Assembly (NCBI GenBank): GCA_046590705.1
Contig: JBKJUK010000046.1
Coordinates: 1-8,992 of the forward strand
DNA length: 8,992 nt
Source: JBKJUK01 sp046590705
GTDB lineage: Bacteria; Acidobacteriota; Thermoanaerobaculia; Gp7-AA8
Direction: 5' to 3'
In this document: positions 4,734 through 8,992 of the stretch, one piece after another
Layout of the letters: each line of letters opens with the position of its first letter
How positions within the stretch are numbered: the stretch's first letter is position 1
Position numbers and translations under genes: made by a program
Notes under the pieces: model-generated
Database searches by the model: none
Seen by the model: only the letters and a program-made list of their open reading frames with translations
What the model was told of the DNA's origin: nothing

Positions 4734-6818
4734 ATGTCCAATTTTCTCAGAAAGTGGTCCTCAGCGGCTGGCCTACGTCAGAAGTTCCTCATCGCATCCA
4801 TTGGTCAGTCGATTCTGGTGGCTGTGATTATCCTGGCCGCCGATCAATTTCTCCTGCGTCGTGCACTTGTGCGCGAGACCGGAACTCAGGTGGCGGTGGT
4901 CGCGGACACTGTCGAGGCGACTGCCGGATACTACGTGGCACTTGGACTGAGTGAGGACCTGAAATCAATCATCCGGAAACTCGCGGCTGACCCCCGGATC
5001 CATTACGCCGATTTCGTTGCGAAAGACGGTTCGATCATCGCGGCCACCAGTGAAAGCCTGCGCCCTGTCGCATTCGCAGCGAGTCCCTCCACTCGACTGA
5101 GCAGTCGAGTGAAAGAGAATGGTGTGATGTTGCAGCTCGCCGTCCGTCCCTTCTATGAGATGGGGGCAGCCAGCGGAGGAGGTGCGCCGGTCGGCTACTT
5201 CCGCATGGCCGCCAACGAGGGAGCTGCCATGCATGCAGCCCGCGCGCAACTACCCTATGAGTTGCTGGTTCTTGCGCTGATCGTCATCGGCGCGGCGCTG
5301 CTCGCCAATGCCTGGGCCAATCTGATGATCGGGCCTATTGTGAAGCTCGCCGAAAACGCCGCCGAAGTTGCCAACGGCAATCTCACGATTCGCTCGAAGA
5401 TAAGTAGCGATGACGAGATCGGAAGACTTGGCGAAGCGTACAACGCCATGACCTCGAATCTCGAGAGCATCATCGGGCGCCTGGCGGGGTCGCAACGGCA
5501 GTTATCGTCCGCGGTGGACACCGTCGGAATGCGTTCGCAGAATGTGATCACCGCCGTTGATCAGCAGAGCAGCGTGGTCGATGAGGCATATACCTCAATC
5601 GACCAGATGAACTCCGGAATCAGGAAGATCTCGGACAACGTCGAGTTGCTCTCCACCTCGTCCGAGGAGACTTCTTCTTCGATTCTGGAAATGGTCGCTT
5701 CGATGGAGGAAGTGTCACGTCATACCGACACCCTGTTCTCCTCGGTGGAGGAAACTTCTTCGGCGACGCACCAGATGGTTTCTTCGATCAACGAGGTCGA
5801 TCAGAACATCGACTTTCTGCAGAATTTCGTGACCGAAACATCGTCGTCAATGACCGAAATGAGCGCCTCGATCAGTCAGGTGGAGACGAATTCCGCGCGG
5901 TCCTACGATCTCTCCCTGGTGGTGGCTGATGCCGCGCAGACCGGGATGCGTGCCGTGCGTGAAACCATCGACGGGATGGAGCAGATCCGGCAGGCGGTTC
6001 TCGACGCGACCGAAGTGATCTCCCGACTCGGCGAACGCTCCTTCGAGATTGGGAAGATTCTCAACGTGATCGACGACGTGGCTGAACAGACCAATCTGCT
6101 GGCACTCAACGCCGCCATTCTTGCGGCGCAGGCTGGCGAGCATGGAAAGGGATTTTCAGTCGTTGCCGCGCAGATTCGTGACCTCTCCGAGAGGACCGGG
6201 CGCTCCACCAAGGAAATCGCCACACTCATCAAGTCCGTGCAGAGCGAAGTCGCCAATGCTTCGCGCAGCATGACCGACGGTTCTCGCATCGTCGAAGGCG
6301 GGGTGACTCTCGCACACGACGCCGGTCGCGCCTTGAACAATATTCTCGACTCGTCCACCAAGTCGTCGGAGATGAACAAGGAGATCGCCAATGCCACGCG
6401 GGATCAGGCTGCAGGCAGCGAGAACGTTGCGCGATCCGTGGAGAAAGTGCAGGAGATGGTCAGACAGATCTACTCCCCGACGCGCCAGCAGGCGACTGGT
6501 TCCGACCACATTCTCAAAGCTGTTGAAAGCATGAGAGAGGTCACGCGATACGTTCGTCAGGCCATGGTCGAGCAGAAGTCAGGCTCGGTGATGATTTCGC
6601 GCGCAGCCGAGAGAATGATCGATATGGTTCACGAGATCTTTCAGGTCTCTACCGACCAGGCCACCGGTAGTGAGAATATCGTTCGGACCATGCAGCAGGT
6701 GCGTGAGATCGCCGAGAGTAATCGCAAGGCCGCAGATGAGATGAATCAAACTGTCGCTCTGCTGCGCAGCGCCATTCGTGGCGTCGACGAAGAGATCCGC
6801 CGATTCACGATCAGCTGA
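4734..6818 (+). CDS. Transmembrane methyl-accepting chemotaxis protein with an unusually long, repeat-built signalling hairpin
   Basis: Senses an extracytoplasmic signal and controls CheA through CheW. In 694 residues: TM1 ~18-40; periplasmic sensor ~41-173 of unassigned, PAS/Cache-like type (YADFVAKDGSIIAATS, 91-106); TM2 ~174-198; HAMP ~199-250; then a long coiled-coil hairpin. The tip is QTNLLALNAAILAAQAGEHG (452-471), followed by KGFSVVAAQIRDLSERT. Four 28-residue repeats run up one arm (283-394, EETSSS core) and four run down the other (554-665, DQATGS core). Each arm spans ~30 heptads, among the longest receptor classes. The EE pairs flanked by Ser/Ala (e.g. 311-312) look like methylation sites. 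Oddities: Leu463 and Gln466 replace the tip Glu and Arg of Tsr, and Pro582 sits in the descending helix. No Shine-Dalgarno is visible; the in-frame stop at 4677 limits earlier starts. CheW follows with a 5-nt gap; no cheA, cheR or cheB is in the window. Confidence 0.95.
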   Translation: MSNFLRKWSSAAGLRQKFLIASIGQSILVAVIILAADQFLLRRALVRETGTQVAVVADTVEATAGYYVALGLSEDLKSIIRKLAADPRIHYADFVAKDGSIIAATSESLRPVAFAASPSTRLSSRVKENGVMLQLAVRPFYEMGAASGGGAPVGYFRMAANEGAAMHAARAQLPYELLVLALIVIGAALLANAWANLMIGPIVKLAENAAEVANGNLTIRSKISSDDEIGRLGEAYNAMTSNLESIIGRLAGSQRQLSSAVDTVGMRSQNVITAVDQQSSVVDEAYTSIDQMNSGIRKISDNVELLSTSSEETSSSILEMVASMEEVSRHTDTLFSSVEETSSATHQMVSSINEVDQNIDFLQNFVTETSSSMTEMSASISQVETNSARSYDLSLVVADAAQTGMRAVRETIDGMEQIRQAVLDATEVISRLGERSFEIGKILNVIDDVAEQTNLLALNAAILAAQAGEHGKGFSVVAAQIRDLSERTGRSTKEIATLIKSVQSEVANASRSMTDGSRIVEGGVTLAHDAGRALNNILDSSTKSSEMNKEIANATRDQAAGSENVARSVEKVQEMVRQIYSPTRQQATGSDHILKAVESMREVTRYVRQAMVEQKSGSVMISRAAERMIDMVHEIFQVSTDQATGSENIVRTMQQVREIAESNRKAADEMNQTVALLRSAIRGVDEEIRRFTIS

Positions 6819-6823
6819 GGCCA

Positions 6824-7315
6824 ATGGCAGACCTTCAACGAGAAGTACGCATGATCACTTTCTTCCTCGGGGAAGATCGCTTCGTGCTGGACATCATGAG
6901 CGTGTTGCAGATCGTGCCATACAGCGGCACCACCCATGTGCCGACTGCCCCTGACTTCGTCGAGGGAATCATCCTTCTCAGAAATCAGGTGATTCCGGTG
7001 ATCGACCTTCGCGCCCGCCTCTACCCCGAACTCGGGCTCAGCGAGTCGAACGGACTGATCCTGATCACCGACACCAGTTCTGGTTTGATCGGCCTGAAAG
7101 TCGACGAGGTGCGCCGGATCATCAATGTGGAAGTGGATGCCATTCTTCCGCCGCCTCCGCTGCTCACGCAGGGAAGGGAAGGTCTGGTGATCGGGGTCGT
7201 TCCGCAGGCCGACGAGATTTTCATGCTCATCGACTTCGAAGCGCTCCTCAGTGACGAAGAACGCCGAGTGCTGCATACGGCAGATTTCACTACGGAACTC
7301 GTTCCGTCGCTCTGA
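6824..7315 (+). CDS. cheW: CheW-type receptor-kinase coupling protein
   Basis: Links chemoreceptor tips to CheA in the signalling array. The 163 residues form one CheW domain: ITFFLGEDRFVLDIMSVLQI (11-30), VPTAPDFVEGIILLRNQVIP (39-58) with the hallmark VIPVIDLRARL (56-66), LKVDEVRRIINV (91-102) and the final strand EIFMLIDFEALL (131-142). Length and order are standard. The motif normally reading INLRG is ILLRN here, at the surface that contacts receptor and kinase, perhaps matched to the altered receptor tip upstream (inference). ATG 6824 follows the receptor stop by 5 nt, with GAGG (6817-6820) overlapping that stop, indicating translational coupling. ATG 6851 is a possible shorter start that keeps the whole fold. 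It is likely a dedicated partner of the preceding receptor. Confidence 0.93.
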   Translation: MADLQREVRMITFFLGEDRFVLDIMSVLQIVPYSGTTHVPTAPDFVEGIILLRNQVIPVIDLRARLYPELGLSESNGLILITDTSSGLIGLKVDEVRRIINVEVDAILPPPPLLTQGREGLVIGVVPQADEIFMLIDFEALLSDEERRVLHTADFTTELVPSL

Positions 7316-7361
7316 GATTCGGCGCACGGGCGGTCCTGCTCCGTCCCTGCGTGGACCCCGT

Positions 7362-7444
7362 GTAGGGGCGAGTTGCGCTCGCCCGATCCCCTCGGGGTGT
7401 CACATGACTGCGCGGGAGAGCGGGCGCGCGCAACGCGCCCCTAC
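7362..7444. repeat. Palindromic doublet: two inverted 23-bp hairpin units with covarying stems
   Basis: Arms 7362-7384 and 7422-7444 match inverted at 21 of 23 bases (outer end GTAGGGGCG), with a 37-bp spacer. Each arm is also a perfect 7-bp hairpin around TTGCG: GGGCGAG/CTCGCCC on the left, GGGCGCG/CGCGCCC on the right in the same sense. The only two differences between arms fall on partner positions of this stem and change an A-T pair into a C-G pair. The element fills the gap between cheW and the convergent DUF5522 gene. It has the same design as the doublet at 811-970 but an unrelated sequence. The rest of 7316-7525 shows nothing else recognisable. Confidence 0.85.
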
Positions 7445-7525
7445 TGATCATGTAATGTTGTGTTGGCGGTTCAAAGCACGGATGGAGTCGCCGATCAACC
7501 CCAAACCGTTGCTTCCCAACAGTAC

Positions 7526-7759
7526 TCACTCTTTCTCAGAGTGCGAACTGACTTCCTGCACGGGATTACTGTCCTGCGACGGCTTCTGGTACTCCCAGGG
7601 GCAGTGGCGGCATCCCGACTGACAGCAGCTGCCTCGGCGGAGGTGGTACGCGGCCGTGAACACCATATACGGTCCTTCGAAATAGTAATCTTCGCCCTCG
7701 CGCAAAGCCATGTCACTCAGTGTAACCCTGTCAGCAAGGCGGGCATTGGCGCGTCCCAT
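7526..7759 (-). CDS. Small cysteine-rich DUF5522 protein, function unknown
   Basis: A 77-residue protein with the family signature EGEDYYFEG (21-29), MVFTAAYHLRRGSCCQSGC (32-50) and RHCPWEYQK (51-59). The four cysteines (C45, C46, C50, C53) in CCxxxCxxCP suggest a metal or Fe-S site; no biochemical role is known to me. There is no signal peptide or membrane segment, and the last ~18 residues are low in complexity. The ATG at 7759 has CATAAT 7 nt upstream, like other genes here; an internal ATG at 7711 (MALREGEDYYFEG) would still keep the whole domain. The plus-strand frame that crosses this region is an upstream extension of the kinase gene and is antisense noise. The gene is divergent from the kinase (72-bp gap) and convergent with cheW. 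Confidence 0.82.
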   Translation of the reverse strand: MGRANARLADRVTLSDMALREGEDYYFEGPYMVFTAAYHLRRGSCCQSGCRHCPWEYQKPSQDSNPVQEVSSHSEKE

Positions 7760-7766
7760 TCAGCTG

Positions 7767-7772
7767 ATTATG
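7767..7772 (-). promoter_or_regulatory. Possible -10 element of the DUF5522 gene (CATAAT, 7 nt before ATG)
   Basis: CATAAT on the minus strand matches the -10 consensus at 5 of 6 bases and ends 7 nt before the ATG at 7759, consistent with a leaderless mRNA. The -35 is weak. Confidence 0.35.
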
Positions 7773-7817
7773 CGCAGCATTCCGGCATTCGCTATGGCGG
7801 GGCGTGTAGCAAATCGT

Positions 7818-7823
7818 TATTCT
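7818..7823 (+). promoter_or_regulatory. Possible -10 element of the kinase gene (TATTCT, 8 nt before ATG)
   Basis: TATTCT matches the -10 consensus at 4 of 6 bases and ends 8 nt before ATG 7832, where no Shine-Dalgarno is visible. It supports that start over the long upstream extension. Confidence 0.3.
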
Positions 7824-7831
7824 GCACGTTC

Positions 7832-8851
7832 ATGTTCAGCCGCGGCAGATTGCTCCAGATCCTCGAAGCCATGCAGGGAAAGCTGATCGTCGTATACGGC
7901 GATCTGGTGGCTGACCGCTTTATCTATGGATCACCCAAGCGCATCTCGCGTGAAGCGCCGGTGTTGATCCTGCGGCAATACAAAGACGACCTGCTGCTCG
8001 GTGGTGCAGGGAACGCCATGAGTAACATCGTCGCTCTCGGGGGACTTCCCATTCCTGTGGGGGTGCTTGGCAACGACCCCGAAGGCAGAGCACTGGTTGA
8101 ATTGCTCACGGAGAAGGGAGTCGACTGCAGTGCAGTGTTACTGGTAGACGGATACCGGACCCCTACGAAAGTGCGAATCATCGGAGGGATGCCCCACTCC
8201 GTCCGGCAGCAGATCGTGCGCTACGACCTCGAAGACAGGATTGAGTTGAGCGAAGAGCAGAAGGAACAGTTTTCCTGGATTCTTCGCGATCAGATCCGTA
8301 TTGCCCATGGCGCGCTGATCTCTGATTACGGTTACGGCTCCGTATCACCGTCGCTGGCCGGAAATCTGACGGGCTTCTCAGCGGGAAAGCCGGTCACTCT
8401 CGATTCTCGCTATGATCTTCTGCAGTACCCCGATGTGACTGCGGCAACTCCGAACGAAGACGAAGCCGCGACTGCCGCAGGAGTGTCGCTGTTGGACGAT
8501 GAAGGCGAAGAGAACCTCTCGTTTGTCGGCGAGTCTCTACGTGAGGGACTCGACGCCGAGGCTCTGCTGATCACGCGTGGAAGCAAGGGCATGGCTCTTT
8601 TCGAGAGAGGCTCGCATGACCCGATTCTGCTGCCAGTACATGGTTCTGATCAGGTCGCGGACGTGACGGGAGCAGGGGACACGGTGATCGCCGCCTTCAC
8701 GCTAGCTCTCACTGCCGGCGCGTCCTACCTCGAAGCGGCGAAGATCGCCAACTATGCCGGTGGTGTGGTGGTGATGAAGATGGGAACAGCGACGGTGTCG
8801 AACGCCGAGCTTCGTTACGTCGTCGAGCGGGACGAGGAGATCAACGAGTGA
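7832..8851 (+). CDS. rfaE1: PfkB-family kinase of the RfaE1/HldA type (heptose-7-phosphate kinase)
   Basis: Probably phosphorylates D-glycero-D-manno-heptose 7-phosphate at C1 on the way to ADP- or GDP-heptose for surface polysaccharide. In 339 residues: IVVYGDLVADRFIYG (19-33), the RfaE-typical KRISREAP (36-43), LLGGAGNAMSNIVALGG (55-71), substrate/lid region to ~135, ISDYGYGSVSP (163-173), TPNEDEA (206-212), LITRGSKGMALFERG (246-260), and the PfkB signature DVTGAGDTVIAAF (277-289) with catalytic Asp283; AGGVVVMKMGTATVS (309-323) ends the fold. It stops where bifunctional HldE would continue into a nucleotidyltransferase, so the second activity must be encoded elsewhere. The frame is open back to 7460, but that part opposes the DUF5522 gene and lacks family similarity, so ATG 7832 is preferred. 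Another ribokinase-like substrate is possible. Confidence 0.88.
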   Translation: MFSRGRLLQILEAMQGKLIVVYGDLVADRFIYGSPKRISREAPVLILRQYKDDLLLGGAGNAMSNIVALGGLPIPVGVLGNDPEGRALVELLTEKGVDCSAVLLVDGYRTPTKVRIIGGMPHSVRQQIVRYDLEDRIELSEEQKEQFSWILRDQIRIAHGALISDYGYGSVSPSLAGNLTGFSAGKPVTLDSRYDLLQYPDVTAATPNEDEAATAAGVSLLDDEGEENLSFVGESLREGLDAEALLITRGSKGMALFERGSHDPILLPVHGSDQVADVTGAGDTVIAAFTLALTAGASYLEAAKIANYAGGVVVMKMGTATVSNAELRYVVERDEEINE

Positions 8852-8992
8852 TGCGTGCAGCCCGCATTTCTCACAGATGTTGCGTGGCGAGAACGCAAGG
8901 CGTCGTCTGGATGCGAGGCGCAGCGCGTTTTCGCGACGAAAACATAGTCGACACTATGTCGAGGAGCGAAAGCGTGCTGCAACGAAGCAGAC
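8852..8992. repeat. Palindrome-rich sequence after the kinase gene, probably a dispersed repeat cut by the window edge
   Basis: Three local hairpins are packed here: GTTTTCG-CGA-CGAAAAC (8927-8943), ACATAGT-CGAC-ACTATGT (8942-8959) and CTGC-AACGAA-GCAG (8977-8990). The flanks, from about 8904 (GTCTGG...GCGAGGCGCAGCGCG) and back from 8992 (read inverted GTCTGC...GCAGCACGC), look like an imperfect larger inverted repeat centred on the CATAGT hairpin. An ATG at 8851 overlaps the kinase stop and its frame stays open to the edge, but the 47-residue peptide (MRAARISHRCCVARTQG...) looks unlike a protein and follows the hairpins, so no gene is called. Confidence 0.5.

Noticed and set aside
7362..7444. 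Intrinsic terminator between cheW and the DUF5522 gene
   Set aside because: Strong hairpins, but no T-tract follows on either strand; the repeat reading explains the sequence better.
7460..7831. N-terminal extension of the kinase by 124 residues
   Set aside because: It runs antisense to the DUF5522 gene, shows no RfaE similarity, and the family N-terminus fits ATG 7832.
8851..8992. A gene starting at ATG 8851 with a 1-base overlap of the kinase stop
   Set aside because: The overlap is attractive, but the 47 visible residues look like translated palindromes, and several hairpins fill the sequence.

Overview
The window reads as a normal chromosomal segment of a Gram-negative (diderm), probably motile or surface-sensing bacterium with moderately high GC. 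It carries a membrane-type dihydroorotate dehydrogenase, a heptose-phosphate kinase of the lipopolysaccharide pathway, a transmembrane chemoreceptor with CheW, and c-di-GMP and FHA signalling genes. The variant chemoreceptor tip, the zinc-ribbon/FHA protein and the many palindromic intergenic repeats suggest Acidobacteriota or a former deltaproteobacterial lineage. That placement is an inference from style, not from a marker gene.

Layout. (1) 1-756, minus: 5' part of class 2 pyrD, running off the left edge. (2) 757-1129: divergent gap with a 160-bp doublet of inverted hairpins, then the lexA promoter. (3) 1130-2199, plus: lexA and a small XRE-type regulator, apparently one operon. (4) 2200-2547: a convergent gap packed with three stacked repeat elements: two GAATGNN heptad hairpins flanking a 187-bp inverted-repeat element. 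(5) 2548-4439, minus: a zinc-ribbon/double-FHA protein followed by a GGDEF diguanylate cyclase. (6) 4440-4733: divergent gap. (7) 4734-7315, plus: a very long chemoreceptor overlapping or abutting a CheW. (8) 7316-7525: gap with a second hairpin doublet. (9) 7526-7759, minus: a small cysteine-rich DUF5522 protein. (10) 7832-8851, plus: an RfaE1/HldA-type sugar kinase. (11) 8852-8992: palindrome-rich sequence to the right edge, probably another repeat.

How the genes work together. The chemoreceptor and CheW should couple an extracytoplasmic signal to a CheA kinase encoded elsewhere. Beside them, on the opposite strand, the FHA protein (phosphothreonine reader) and the diguanylate cyclase could form a second signalling output. 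LexA with its XRE neighbour is a DNA-damage regulatory unit. pyrD and the kinase are housekeeping.

I do not see a defence system, CRISPR array, transposase, prophage or biosynthetic cluster. The most notable signals are: the density and variety of palindromic repeats confined to intergenic gaps, including one pair with covarying arms; a symmetric series of 28-residue repeats in the chemoreceptor with unusual tip residues; and a recurring -10-like hexamer about 7 nt before start codons that lack a Shine-Dalgarno sequence, suggesting leaderless mRNAs.
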